Source: Microlunatus phosphovorus NM-1 (lineage in GTDB: Bacteria; Actinomycetota; Actinomycetes; Propionibacteriales; Propionibacteriaceae). Taken from it: DNA of 64,000 bases. Positions 44,618-53,541 of the stretch are shown here, one piece after another. Position 1 is the first letter of the stretch. Each line of letters starts with the position of its first letter. The notes beneath the pieces were generated by a model. It saw nothing but the letters and a program-made list of their open reading frames with translations. It made no database searches and was not told the origin of the DNA. Both the position numbers and the translations under genes were made by a program. The DNA lies in the NCBI RefSeq assembly GCF_000270245.1, contig NC_015635.1:1922001-1986000 (forward strand), read 5' to 3'.

Positions 44618-46383
44618 CGCAGGGCTCCTTCGGGAAGAGACAGGGTTCCTTCGGGAAGTGACCGGGCATGGTTCGCCTGGTAGTCGGCCCACATCCGAGC
44701 GAATCTGCCGCCCAGGGCGACGAGCTCGGGGTGAGTGCCGCGCTCGACGATCCGGCCGTCCTCCAGGACGAGAATCTGATCGGCGCCGGTGATGGTGTGC
44801 AGTCGATGGGCGATCACCAGCACCGTCCGATCGGCGGCAAGGGTGCTGAGCGCACGCTGGATTGCCGCCTCCGAGTCGGGGTCGGCGAACGCCGTCGCCT
44901 CGTCCAGGACGAGCACCGGGGTGTCGGCGAGCAGCGCCCGCGCGATCGTCACCCGTTGCGCCTCCCCGCCCGAGGGATTCGCGTCCTCGCCCACCACGGC
45001 GTCGTAGCCGCGATCGAACCGCTGGATGCGTTCGTGGATCTGCGCCGCGCGGGCTGCTGCCTCCACCTCCCCATCGGTGGCGTCCGGCCTGGTCAGACGG
45101 ATGTTGTCGCGGATGCTCGCGCGCAGCAGCTGCACGTCCTGGAACACGAACCCGACTTCCCGGTACAGCTGGGTCGCGGCGACCTGGCGTACGTCGGCGT
45201 CGCCGATCGCCACCGTGCCGGCCTGGGCGTCGTAGAAGCGGGGCACAAGCTTGGCGAGGGTGGACTTCCCGGAGCCGGACGCGCCGACGAGAGCGGTGAC
45301 GGTGCCCGGCGCGCAGGCTGCGGCGATCTCTCGCAGCACCCGATGCTCGCCGTCGTAGCTGAAGGAGACCTCCTCGAAGGCGACTTCGTGGCCCTGTGGG
45401 CTGCGCGGCGCATCGGGGAGTGCGACCGGTGGCAGCGCGAAGAACTCGGCGAGCGACTGCTGCGCCTTCGTGGCGTTGCGCAGGAACTGCGCGGAGGCGC
45501 CGAGCTTCATCAACGGACTCGTCAGGCCGAGGCCCAGCAATAGACCGGGCAGCACGTCGATCGGGGGCGCGGCGCCTGAGTTGACCAGCCAGATGCCGAC
45601 GGTGAGCAGCCAGACCAACACCACGACCGGGGAGGTGACGATCTCGATCACGGTGAACATCGCGGCGGTCTCCCGGGTCCACTCGCCGACGAACTGCACG
45701 TACTTCGTGGTCTCGTCCCGGTATCGGCGGTGGCTGCGGCCCAATTGCCCGAACCGCTTCACCACCGCGATGCCGTGCACGAACTCGACGGTCGCCCCCG
45801 AGAGCCTGGCGGTGGACTCGTCGTACTGGCGATATTTCTCCGCACCGCCACGCATCAGCACCGGATAGAGGATCGCGGTGACGATCAGTGGCACCAGTGC
45901 CGCCACGGCCAGCTGCCACTGCACGACGAACAGGTAGGCGAGGCTGATCACGGGCACGGTGATCGCGGTGACGACGTCGTGGATGGCGTGCGCGACGAGC
46001 TGATGCAGGGCAACGACGTCGTTCTCGACGAGCTTGCGTACGGAGCCTGAAGTGCGCCGGTCGAACCAGCCCAGCGGCAGCCGCTGCAAGTGACGCACGA
46101 TCCGCTTCCGCAGCGAGAGCTGTAGCTCGGCGTCCGCGAAGTGGCTGACCAGCCCCGACAGGAACGCAGCCCCGAAGCTCACGAACAATGCTGCTACTGC
46201 CACGGCGACGATCACCCATACTCGGGTGGCGTCGATGTCGTCACCAGACAGCGCGGGCAGCAACGTACGGGTGAGCTCGACGATCGCGATGAACGGGATC
46301 ACTCCGCTGGCTGCCCCGAGCACGCTCAGCGTGATGATTCCGGCGAGACTGCCGCGCACCGGCGCGAAGAACGACTCGTCCAT
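44614..46383 (-). CDS. ABC half-transporter (membrane-ATPase fusion), IrtA-like
   Basis: A 589-residue half-transporter: membrane domain, then Walker A GASGSGKST, Q-loop VFQDVQLLRASIRDNIRLT, signature variant PSGGEAQRVTIARALL and H-loop VIAHRL. The leading Leu of the LSGGQ motif is Pro and the Gln is Glu, while the partner has a standard motif, as expected for a heterodimer with an asymmetric site. No siderophore-reductase domain is attached, unlike mycobacterial IrtA. ATG after GGGGAAGGAG starts the operon. An iron-box-like and a palindromic site lie upstream. Confidence 0.83.
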   Translation of the reverse strand: MDESFFAPVRGSLAGIITLSVLGAASGVIPFIAIVELTRTLLPALSGDDIDATRVWVIVAVAVAALFVSFGAAFLSGLVSHFADAELQLSLRKRIVRHLQRLPLGWFDRRTSGSVRKLVENDVVALHQLVAHAIHDVVTAITVPVISLAYLFVVQWQLAVAALVPLIVTAILYPVLMRGGAEKYRQYDESTARLSGATVEFVHGIAVVKRFGQLGRSHRRYRDETTKYVQFVGEWTRETAAMFTVIEIVTSPVVVLVWLLTVGIWLVNSGAAPPIDVLPGLLLGLGLTSPLMKLGASAQFLRNATKAQQSLAEFFALPPVALPDAPRSPQGHEVAFEEVSFSYDGEHRVLREIAAACAPGTVTALVGASGSGKSTLAKLVPRFYDAQAGTVAIGDADVRQVAATQLYREVGFVFQDVQLLRASIRDNIRLTRPDATDGEVEAAARAAQIHERIQRFDRGYDAVVGEDANPSGGEAQRVTIARALLADTPVLVLDEATAFADPDSEAAIQRALSTLAADRTVLVIAHRLHTITGADQILVLEDGRIVERGTHPELVALGGRFARMWADYQANHARSLPEGTLSLPEGALR

Positions 46384-46433
46384 GCCGTCTCCTTCCCCAA
46401 GTTATTGAGAACGATTGTCACATACTAAGGTGA

Positions 46434-46444
46434 ACAGTGTTCTA
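46434..46444. promoter_or_regulatory. GAACA-g-TGTTC palindrome, candidate TetR operator
   Basis: A perfect short inverted repeat lies in the 217-base divergent region between the ABC operon and the TetR gene. Confidence 0.45.
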
Positions 46445-46465
46445 ATCTTGGAACGGTCTCGTGAA

Positions 46466-46482
46466 TAAGGCAAGCCTTACCT
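46466..46482. promoter_or_regulatory. iron-box-like (DtxR/IdeR) site
   Basis: TAAGGCAAGCCTTACCT matches the core of the actinobacterial DtxR/IdeR consensus (TTAGGTTAGSCTAACCTAA) with the palindrome TAAGGC-AA-GCCTTA. It supports iron control of the divergent ABC/ECF operon and the TetR gene. Confidence 0.65.
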
Positions 46483-46600
46483 CATGTGATGAGCCTGACC
46501 TACTCGACTTCTGCTGGCGGACGGCGGCCAGGTACGTTCGGGCGGTCTGAGTACGCCAGTCGGAGCAATCAACCAGAGCACGCCAGTCGGAGGAGCCATC

Positions 46601-47389
46601 GTGACAGTGACAAGTCCGGGATCGTTCCATGTCGGTCTGACTCCGGATCGGGTCATCGATGCGGCCGTGGAGCTCACTCGCGAGTCGCACCTGATGAGCT
46701 GGTCGATCCGCGACCTCGCGACTCGGCTCGGCGTAGCTGCCTCGGTGATCTACCACCATGTCGGTGGCAAGGACCTGCTGTGCCGAAGGGTCGTCGAGCG
46801 GATGTTGGTACGGATCGAGCCGCCCGCGGAGGACCTGCCCTGGCAGGAGTGGTTCCGTACGCTGCTCTGCTCCGCCGGTCCTCGCGCTGCGGAATATCCG
46901 GGGACGGCGAAGTGGATGCTCATGCACGGGCCGACGCTCCCGGCCGTGCTCCCTGTCCTCGAGGCCGGCATGTCCGTTCTTGACCGGGCAGGGTTCGGCG
47001 ACCGGGCTGGTCTCGGCTATGCGGTGCTGCTCAACAACGCCATGCTGACGGTCTCGATGAGCGACGACCGGCTGCAACATGAGGGCGATGGCCCCCGTGA
47101 TCACGCCACGATGATGGCCGAGTTCCAGGAGATGCCAACGGCGTCGGCGGGAGTCCGGGTGATGGGTCAGAGCCTCATCCGGCCGTTTGCGGAGGGCGGG
47201 GAGACCGCCGCGCGGGTGCGCTGGGACTACTACCGCTTCGTGGTGGACACCACCATTGCCGGGCTCGACGTCGCCCTGCAGTCCGGGTTTCGCAGCTCGG
47301 TCCCGTCGCCGGCTGCCCCCTCTGCCGCGGTGCGGCACGATGCCACATCACGGACAGATGCTGGCCATCCCGGCTGTGATGGTGTATGA
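46601..47389 (+). CDS. TetR family transcriptional regulator
   Basis: A 262-residue regulator: VIDAAVELTRESHLMSWSIR leads into the helix-turn-helix (DLATRLGVAASVIYHHVGGK). The C-terminal TetR_C region (tetracycline-repressor-like class) has WFRTLLCSAG and GYAVLLNNAMLT. GTG 46601 follows GGAGGAGCC. The last 30 residues are low complexity and end by overlapping the ATG of the cimA leader peptide (ATGA). It is divergent from the ABC/ECF operon and likely its repressor. Confidence 0.83.
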   Translation: MTVTSPGSFHVGLTPDRVIDAAVELTRESHLMSWSIRDLATRLGVAASVIYHHVGGKDLLCRRVVERMLVRIEPPAEDLPWQEWFRTLLCSAGPRAAEYPGTAKWMLMHGPTLPAVLPVLEAGMSVLDRAGFGDRAGLGYAVLLNNAMLTVSMSDDRLQHEGDGPRDHATMMAEFQEMPTASAGVRVMGQSLIRPFAEGGETAARVRWDYYRFVVDTTIAGLDVALQSGFRSSVPSPAAPSAAVRHDATSRTDAGHPGCDGV

Positions 47390-47424
47390 CTGAGCTTGTG
47401 TCGTCCTTGGTGATTATCATCTAG
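47386..47424 (+). CDS. Leu/Val/Ile-rich leader peptide of the cimA attenuator
   Basis: ATG starts a 12-codon frame, MTELVSSLVIII, with seven branched-chain residues, ending in three consecutive isoleucine codons before TAG. It is followed immediately by two hairpins and a T-run ahead of citramalate synthase. Stalling on Ile/Val/Leu codons would report isoleucine and branched-chain supply. The ATG overlaps the TetR stop, so translation could be coupled to readthrough from that gene. Confidence 0.75.
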   Translation: MTELVSSLVIII

Positions 47425-47477
47425 CGCGCTGAAGCCCTCAGCGCGCCAACCTCCTGTGTCATCGCGGGAGGTTTTTT
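47424..47477 (+). terminator. attenuator hairpins upstream of cimA
   Basis: The first stem is perfect: GCGCGCTGA-agccc-TCAGCGCGC at 47424-47446. The terminator stem AACCTCC/GGAGGTT at 47448-47473 runs into six T residues ending at 47477. The leader segment TTGGTG (47407-47412) can pair with CGCCAA (47444-47449), a possible competing structure. Confidence 0.78.
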
Positions 47478-47523
47478 GTTGCCCGAGGCACACCGACCCC
47501 AAGAGAACTGAGGAATCCTGCAG

Positions 47524-49185
47524 ATGTCCACCCCCGCCAGGCCAGCGCCGGTCCCGTTCCATGTCTATGACACGACCCTCCGAGATGGGTCGCAGCAAGA
47601 GGGTCTGAACCTCTCCGTCAACGACAAACTGGCGATCACTGCACTGCTCGACGAACTCGGCGTGCACTACATCGAGGGCGGCTGGCCGGGCGCGAATCCG
47701 AGCGACACCGCGTACTTCGCGGCGATGGCTGATGGTGCGGTGCCGCTGCAGAACGCGACCCTGACCGCCTTCGGCTTCACCCGCCGGGTCGGCATGAAGG
47801 CCGCCGATGATCCGCTCACGGCAGCGCTGCGCGACTCCCGTGCCCCGGTGGCCTGCATCGTCGCCAAGTCCCACGATCGGCACGTCGAGCAGGCGCTGCG
47901 AACCACGCTCCGGGAGAACCTGGCGATGGTGGCCGACACGGTGTCGCATCTGCGCAGCGAGGGGATGCGGGTCTTCGTCGACTGCGAGCACTTCTTCGAC
48001 GGCTACCGGGCGAATCCCACGTACGCGCTCGAGGTCGTGCACACCGCCGCGGAGGCCGGTGCGGAGGTGGTCATCCTCTGCGACACCAACGGCGGCATGC
48101 TGCCGCCGTGGATCACCGAGATCGTCGGTGCGGCCGGCACCACGGGTGCGAACCTGGGCATCCACTGTCACAACGACACCGGCTGCGCGGTGGCCAACAC
48201 GATGGCGGCGGTCGACGCCGGCGCGATGCATGTCCAGGGCACGATCAACGGCTACGGCGAGCGCACCGGCAACGCCGACCTGGTCACGGTCGTGGCCAAC
48301 CTAGAACTCAAATACGGCTGGAAGTTGCTGCCAGCCGGCGCACTGCAAGAGGTGACGCGGCTATCGCACGCGATCGCTGAAGTGACGAACGTTCCACCGA
48401 GCGCTCGTCAGCCCTATGTTGGCTTGTCGTCGTTCGCCCACAAGGCGGGCCTGCATGCCAGCGCCATCAAGGTCGATCCCAACCTCTACCAGCACATCGA
48501 CCCGGTCGAGGTGGGGAACGACATGCGGATGCTCGTCTCGGACATGGCAGGCCGGGCGAACATCCAGATCAAGGGATCCGAGCTCGGCTTCGACCTCTCC
48601 GACCGCGAGCTGGCGGCGAGGATCACCGAGAAGGTCAAGGAAGCCGAGGCCGCCGGCTACACCTATGAGTCCGCCGACGCCAGCTTCGAGCTGTTGCTGC
48701 GTCGCGAGCTCGGGGAGTTGCCGACGTTGTTCGACGTGCACTCGTGGCGGGTCTTCACCCAGTCCCACGGCGGTGGTGAGGTCGACACCGAGTGCATCGT
48801 CCGGCTGAGCGCCAAAGGGCAGGAACAGCGGGTCGTGGGCGAGGGCAATGGACCGGTCAATGCTCTCGACCATGCTCTGCTGAATGCCCTGCAGCCCGCG
48901 TACCCGGTAGTCGACCGGTTCGAGCTGGTCGACTACCGGGTCCGGATCCTCGACCAGGGGCACGGCACCGATGCGACCGTACGCGTCCTCATCCAGACCA
49001 CGAACGGGCACAAGATCTGGACCACCGTCGGGGTCGGCCAGAACATCATCGAAGCCTCCTGGGAGGCGCTCAGCGACGGCTACCTGTACGGGCTGCTGCA
49101 CGCCGACAACCCCACCGGCGGCAAGGCAGCGGTCACGGTGGCCGAGGCTGCGCCGAGCGTCAACCCGGAGCCGGCGGCCGTCTGA
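47524..49185 (+). CDS. cimA: (R)-citramalate synthase
   Basis: CimA condenses pyruvate with acetyl-CoA to citramalate, giving 2-oxobutyrate for isoleucine without threonine. The 553-residue protein has the DRE-TIM metallolyase site YDTTLRDGSQQEGLNLSV, metal-site HCHNDTGCAVANT, NGYGERTGNADL, and a C-terminal LeuA-dimer regulatory domain (ALSDGYLYGLL). Its length and the GWPGANPSD segment fit CimA rather than LeuA or homocitrate synthase. ilvD, ilvBN, ilvC and ilvE in this window complete the pathway, and LeuB could serve the 3-methylmalate step. A leader-peptide attenuator precedes it. Confidence 0.92.
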   Translation: MSTPARPAPVPFHVYDTTLRDGSQQEGLNLSVNDKLAITALLDELGVHYIEGGWPGANPSDTAYFAAMADGAVPLQNATLTAFGFTRRVGMKAADDPLTAALRDSRAPVACIVAKSHDRHVEQALRTTLRENLAMVADTVSHLRSEGMRVFVDCEHFFDGYRANPTYALEVVHTAAEAGAEVVILCDTNGGMLPPWITEIVGAAGTTGANLGIHCHNDTGCAVANTMAAVDAGAMHVQGTINGYGERTGNADLVTVVANLELKYGWKLLPAGALQEVTRLSHAIAEVTNVPPSARQPYVGLSSFAHKAGLHASAIKVDPNLYQHIDPVEVGNDMRMLVSDMAGRANIQIKGSELGFDLSDRELAARITEKVKEAEAAGYTYESADASFELLLRRELGELPTLFDVHSWRVFTQSHGGGEVDTECIVRLSAKGQEQRVVGEGNGPVNALDHALLNALQPAYPVVDRFELVDYRVRILDQGHGTDATVRVLIQTTNGHKIWTTVGVGQNIIEASWEALSDGYLYGLLHADNPTGGKAAVTVAEAAPSVNPEPAAV

Positions 49186-49239
49186 CCTTCCTCTGATCTC
49201 TGGCGTAGCCCGGCCGCCGGTGGTCACTCGGGCTTGGGA

Positions 49240-51063
49240 TCAGTCGGTGGCCAGCATCCCGGTCTGCACCCGCCACAGGGCCGCGTACGCTCCGTTGGCC
49301 GCGACCAATTCGTCGTGCGTGCCGAACTCGACGATCTGTCCCGCGTCCAGCACCCAGATGCGGTGTGCATGCCGAACGGTGGAGAGCCGGTGCGCCACGA
49401 CCAGCGCGGTGCAGTCCGCGGTGGCGACCCGCAGTGACTGTTGGATCGCCGCCTCGGTCTCGTTGTCGACGGCGCTCGTCGCCTCGTCGAGGACCAGGAT
49501 CGCCGGCTGGCGCAGCAACGCCCGGGCCAGCGCGAGACGCTGCCGCTGACCGCCGGAGAGGGTGACGCCGCGTTCGCCGACCCAACTGTCGAGACCGTCG
49601 GGCAGCGCCTCGATGAACTCCCAGGCCGCGGCCGCGCGGGCGGCGTGTTCGATCTCGGCACGGGTGGCGGTCGGCCGGCCGTACGCGATGTTCTCCGCGA
49701 TACTGCCGGCGAACATGAACACATCCTGGGCGACGTAGCCCATCGATCCGCGCAGGGAGTCCCAGTCGAGGTCGCGGACGTCCCGACCGTCGAAGAGCAC
49801 CTGGCCGGAGCGGGGATCGCTGAACCGCAGCACCAGCCGAAGCAGCGTCGATTTGCCTGCCCCGGTGGAGCCGACGACGGCGTGCGTCTCGCCGCCCGGG
49901 ATGACCATGTCGATTCCCTTGAGCACGTCCGGCCCGTCGGCATACCCGGCCCGGACACCGCGCAGTTCCAGACCTCCGGCGACCGGTCGGTTCAGGCTGG
50001 CGTGTCCCTGCCGGACGATCACCGGCTCGTCGAGCAGGCGCAGCAGTCGGGCTGCCGAGGCTCGACCGCGCTGGTAGAGATCGAGCACCTCGGCCACCTC
50101 GGTGAGCGGCCAGAGCAGCCGTTGGGTCATGAAGACCAGCACCGAGTACATGCCGACCTCCAGGGTGCCGTTGAGGGTCGCCCAACCCCCCAACAGCAGG
50201 GTGCAGGTGAAGCCGGTCAGGATCGCGACGCGGACCAGCGGGACGAAGGCCGCGGCGGTCCGGATCGCGTTGCTGTTCGCCTGCCGGTAGGCCAGCGACG
50301 CCTTGCTGATCCGGGCGTACTCGTGATTTTCGGCGGTGAACGCCTTGATGGTGGCGATCCCGGCCAGGTTGGCCGACAGCGCGGCGGAGAGGTCGGCGAC
50401 GGCCTCGCGAACCCGGGCATAGAGCGGCTCCAGCCGCCGCTGGAAGATCAGCGAGCCGACGATGATCACCGGGATCGGCAGGAACGCAAGCACCAGCAGC
50501 TGGGTGGAGGCGATCGCGAACACGCCGCCGACCAGGATCACGTTCAGCGCGGTCTGGATGATTGCCGGCGCGCCGACGTCGAGGAAGCGCTCCAGTTGGT
50601 TCACGTCGTCGTTCAAGATCGCCAGCGTCGATCCGCTGGAGCGGGACTCGTGCCAACTGAGATCGAGGTGCTGGACGTGGTCGTACGCCTCCATCCGCAA
50701 GTCGTGCTTGATGCCCTGGGCGAGATTTCGCCAGAGCACCTCGGCGAGATATTCCGACCCGGACTCGACCAGCCAGACGACGACGTTGATCACGGCCAGC
50801 CAGCCGAGCTGGGCATAGCGAGACTCCACGCCCAGCACGTCGGCCACGAACGACTGGTCACCGCGCACCACGACATCCACCGCAGCGCCGATCAGCAGCT
50901 CGGGCATCACGTCGGCGACCTTGTTGATCACCGAGAAGGTGAAGGCCAGAATCAGCCGAGCCCGATAGACCGTGTAGCGCCGCCACAGCGCCCGCAGCGG
51001 ACGATCGGCATCACTCACCGGATCGGCGGAGCGCGGAGCGCGGCTATCCAAGACAGTGGGCAT
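49240..51063 (-). CDS. ABC transporter, fused membrane and ATPase domains
   Basis: A 607-residue exporter-type protein: a six-helix membrane domain to about residue 330, then an ATPase with Walker A GSTGAGKST, Q-loop VAQDVFMFAGSIAENIAYG, signature LSGGQRQRLALARALL, Walker B ILVLDEAT and H-loop VVAHRL. Standard catalytic residues suggest a homodimer exporter for a lipid, peptide or drug. Segments such as HDLRMEAYDHVQHLDLSWHE match the usual coupling helices. It is convergent with cimA and reads away from the FAH gene. The ATG at 51063 lacks a good ribosome site; GTG 51018 is an alternative. Confidence 0.83.
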   Translation of the reverse strand: MPTVLDSRAPRSADPVSDADRPLRALWRRYTVYRARLILAFTFSVINKVADVMPELLIGAAVDVVVRGDQSFVADVLGVESRYAQLGWLAVINVVVWLVESGSEYLAEVLWRNLAQGIKHDLRMEAYDHVQHLDLSWHESRSSGSTLAILNDDVNQLERFLDVGAPAIIQTALNVILVGGVFAIASTQLLVLAFLPIPVIIVGSLIFQRRLEPLYARVREAVADLSAALSANLAGIATIKAFTAENHEYARISKASLAYRQANSNAIRTAAAFVPLVRVAILTGFTCTLLLGGWATLNGTLEVGMYSVLVFMTQRLLWPLTEVAEVLDLYQRGRASAARLLRLLDEPVIVRQGHASLNRPVAGGLELRGVRAGYADGPDVLKGIDMVIPGGETHAVVGSTGAGKSTLLRLVLRFSDPRSGQVLFDGRDVRDLDWDSLRGSMGYVAQDVFMFAGSIAENIAYGRPTATRAEIEHAARAAAAWEFIEALPDGLDSWVGERGVTLSGGQRQRLALARALLRQPAILVLDEATSAVDNETEAAIQQSLRVATADCTALVVAHRLSTVRHAHRIWVLDAGQIVEFGTHDELVAANGAYAALWRVQTGMLATD

Positions 51064-51154
51064 GGGCTGAATCGTTCCACCTCAGCCTTGGGCGGCCCGG
51101 TGTTAGTCGGTGGTTGAGAACGTCCGTGTTCCCCGCGGCCGTTAGGCTGGCGGA

Positions 51155-51952
51155 ATGCGCGTCGCCCGTTTCTCCACCGGTTCCGATCCCGTCTTCGGGA
51201 TCGTAGAGCTGGCCGCCGATGGGGGCAAACACCCCGACACCGTCTCCACGCTCACCGGTGATCCGCTGTCCATGCCGGTGCAGCTGACCGGCGAGCGGCA
51301 CGAGCTGGATGGCGTACGACTGCTGGCCCCGGTCATCCCGCGCAGCAAGGTGGTCGGGGTGGGGCGCAACTACGCCGCGCATGCCGCGGAGCTGGGCAAC
51401 GAGGTGCCGACGACCCCGCTGATCTTCCTCAAGCCGAACACCTCGGTGATCGGACCCGATGAGCCGATCATCTATCCCGAACCGGTCACCAGACTCTCGT
51501 ACGAGGGGGAGCTGGCCGTGGTGATCGGCCGGATCTGTCGCGACGTACCGGCCGAGCGGGTCAAGGACGTGATCTTCGGCTACACGGTGGCCAATGACGT
51601 CACCGCCCGGGATCTGCAGAAGAGCGACGGCCAGTGGGCCCGGGCCAAGGGATACGACACGTTCTGCCCACTCGGACCATGGATCACCACGCATCAGTCC
51701 ATCGAGGAGATGAGCGACGCGATGATCACCACCACCGTCGACGGCATCCAGCGACAGCATGGATCGACCTCGCTGATGTTGCGGGGCATCACCGAACTGG
51801 TGGTCTACATCAGCTCGTTCACCACGTTGTTGCCCGGCGACGTCATCCTGACCGGTACGCCGGAGGGTGTCGGCGAGCTGCTGCCCGGCCATGAGGTCAG
51901 CATCACCGTCGACGGCATCGGCACCTTGACCAACACGGTCATCAGCAAATAG
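51155..51952 (+). CDS. fumarylacetoacetate hydrolase-family protein
   Basis: A 265-residue FAH-fold metal enzyme. Metal ligands are in YEGELAVVIG (ExE) and ANDVTARDLQ (D), with the family loops VVGVGRNYAAHAAELG, FLKPNTSVIGP and ILTGTPEGVG. Family members are acylpyruvate hydrolases, oxaloacetate decarboxylases or 2-hydroxyhepta-dienedioate isomerases; in actinobacteria this gene commonly lies just before gltX, as here (43-base gap), without a settled function. Confidence 0.88.
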   Translation: MRVARFSTGSDPVFGIVELAADGGKHPDTVSTLTGDPLSMPVQLTGERHELDGVRLLAPVIPRSKVVGVGRNYAAHAAELGNEVPTTPLIFLKPNTSVIGPDEPIIYPEPVTRLSYEGELAVVIGRICRDVPAERVKDVIFGYTVANDVTARDLQKSDGQWARAKGYDTFCPLGPWITTHQSIEEMSDAMITTTVDGIQRQHGSTSLMLRGITELVVYISSFTTLLPGDVILTGTPEGVGELLPGHEVSITVDGIGTLTNTVISK

Positions 51953-51995
51953 CCCTCATCACCTAGCAGTCCCGCTCGAAAGCAAGCATTCGAAA

Positions 51996-53540
51996 GTGAG
52001 CATGTTGACCACCACGACCACCGCCCCCGATACGGCTGCCGACCCGGTGCTCGGCGATCTCGCACCCGAGCAGGTACGCGTCCGCTTCCCGCCGTCGCCG
52101 ACCGGCAACCTGCACGTCGGCAACGTGCGCAGCGCCTTGTTCAACTGGGTGTTCGCCCGGCACTACGGCGGCACGTTCGTGCTCCGGATCGAGGACACCG
52201 ACGCCGGCCGGAACCTGGCCGAGTCCTACAGCGGGTTGACCGACGCGTTGACCTGGCTGGGGCTGACCTGGGACGAAGGTCCGCAGGTCGGCGGCCCGTA
52301 CGGTCCCTATATCCAGACCGAGCGCGGCGAGATCTATGCCGACGTGATCGTCAAGCTGCTGGCGGCCGGTTTCGCGTACCGGTGTTTCTGCACCCGCGAG
52401 GAGCTGGAGGCGCGGGAGGCGGCCCGGCCCAAGGGTGCGCCGTCGGGCTATGACAGGCATTGCCGCGAGCTGACCGCCGATCAAGTGGCCGCTTTCGAGG
52501 CCGAAGACCGCAGCTACGTGATCCGGATGCGGGTGCCCGACGCGCCGATCACGTTCCATGACCTAGTGCGGGGCGAGATCACCTTCGAGCCGGTCCATGT
52601 GCCGGATTATGTGCTCGTCCGGGGGACCGGGGAGCCGCTCTACACGCTGGTGAACCCGGTCGACGACGCGCTGATGGAGATCACCCACGTGCTCCGTGGC
52701 GAGGATCTGCTGCCGTCGACGCCGCGGCAGATCGTGCTCTATCAGGCGCTGGCGCAGATCGGTGTCGGCTCCGGGCGGGTGCCGACCTTCGGTCATCTGC
52801 CCACCGTGCTGGGCTCGGGCAATCGTCGACTGTCCAAGCGGGACAAGGGATCGGGGCTGAAGGAGTATCGCGAGCAGGGCTATCTGCCCGAGGCGTTGCT
52901 CAACTATCTGGCGCTGCTGGGTTGGGCGATCGCCGACGATCGTGACGTGTTCACCATCGAGGAGATGGTGAGCGTGTTCGACATCCTGCGAGTCAATGCC
53001 AACCCGGCTCGCTTCGATGCCAAGAAGTGTGAGGCGATCAACGCCGCGCATATCCGCCGGCTGTCCACCGAGCAGCTCACCGAGCAGTTGCTGCCCTTCC
53101 TGCAGGGCGCCGGGCTGGTCGCGGATCCGCCGACCCCGAAGCAGTGGGATCGGCTGGTCGGGGCGACGCCGCTGATCCAGGAACGGATGACCACCCTGTC
53201 CGAGGGCGTGGAGCTGATCAGGTTCTTGTTCACCCCTAACGCCGAGATCGTGATCGACGAGTCCGTGGCGCTGCCGGCGACCGCCGGTGCAGTGCTCGAC
53301 GCCGCTGCCTCGGCGCTACGCACGGTCAAGCCGTTCGACCACGAATCGATCGAGGCCGCGCTGCGTACAGCGCTGATCGACGGGCTGGGGCTGAAGCCGC
53401 GGCTGGCGTTCGGCCCGGTCCGGGTGGCGGTGACCGGCAAGAAGATCTCCCCGCCGCTGTTCGAGTCGTTGGAGTTGCTGGGCCGTAAGTCGTCGCTGGC
53501 TCGGATCGAGGCGGCCCGCGCCGGTCTGCCGCAGGACTGA
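51996..53540 (+). CDS. gltX: glutamyl-tRNA synthetase
   Basis: GltX charges tRNA-Glu, and in many actinobacteria also tRNA-Gln before transamidation. The 514-residue class I synthetase shows the HIGH-equivalent PPSPTGNLHVGNVRSALFN, RIEDTDAGR, and the KMSKS-equivalent RRLSKRDKGSGLKEYR, followed by a helical anticodon-binding domain. It starts with GTG at 51996; an ATG two codons in (52002) is equally possible. The next gene begins one base after its stop. Confidence 0.95.
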   Translation: MSMLTTTTTAPDTAADPVLGDLAPEQVRVRFPPSPTGNLHVGNVRSALFNWVFARHYGGTFVLRIEDTDAGRNLAESYSGLTDALTWLGLTWDEGPQVGGPYGPYIQTERGEIYADVIVKLLAAGFAYRCFCTREELEAREAARPKGAPSGYDRHCRELTADQVAAFEAEDRSYVIRMRVPDAPITFHDLVRGEITFEPVHVPDYVLVRGTGEPLYTLVNPVDDALMEITHVLRGEDLLPSTPRQIVLYQALAQIGVGSGRVPTFGHLPTVLGSGNRRLSKRDKGSGLKEYREQGYLPEALLNYLALLGWAIADDRDVFTIEEMVSVFDILRVNANPARFDAKKCEAINAAHIRRLSTEQLTEQLLPFLQGAGLVADPPTPKQWDRLVGATPLIQERMTTLSEGVELIRFLFTPNAEIVIDESVALPATAGAVLDAAASALRTVKPFDHESIEAALRTALIDGLGLKPRLAFGPVRVAVTGKKISPPLFESLELLGRKSSLARIEAARAGLPQD

Positions 53541-53541
53541 C

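Noticed and set aside
42887-46219. A 1110-codon open frame on the minus strand
   Set aside because: Its first half is the out-of-frame shadow of the IrtA-like gene; the real gene starts at 44617.
46403-46425. A further Zur-like half-site (ATTGAGAACGATTGTCA)
   Set aside because: The palindrome is incomplete and the nearby iron-box-like site explains the operon better.
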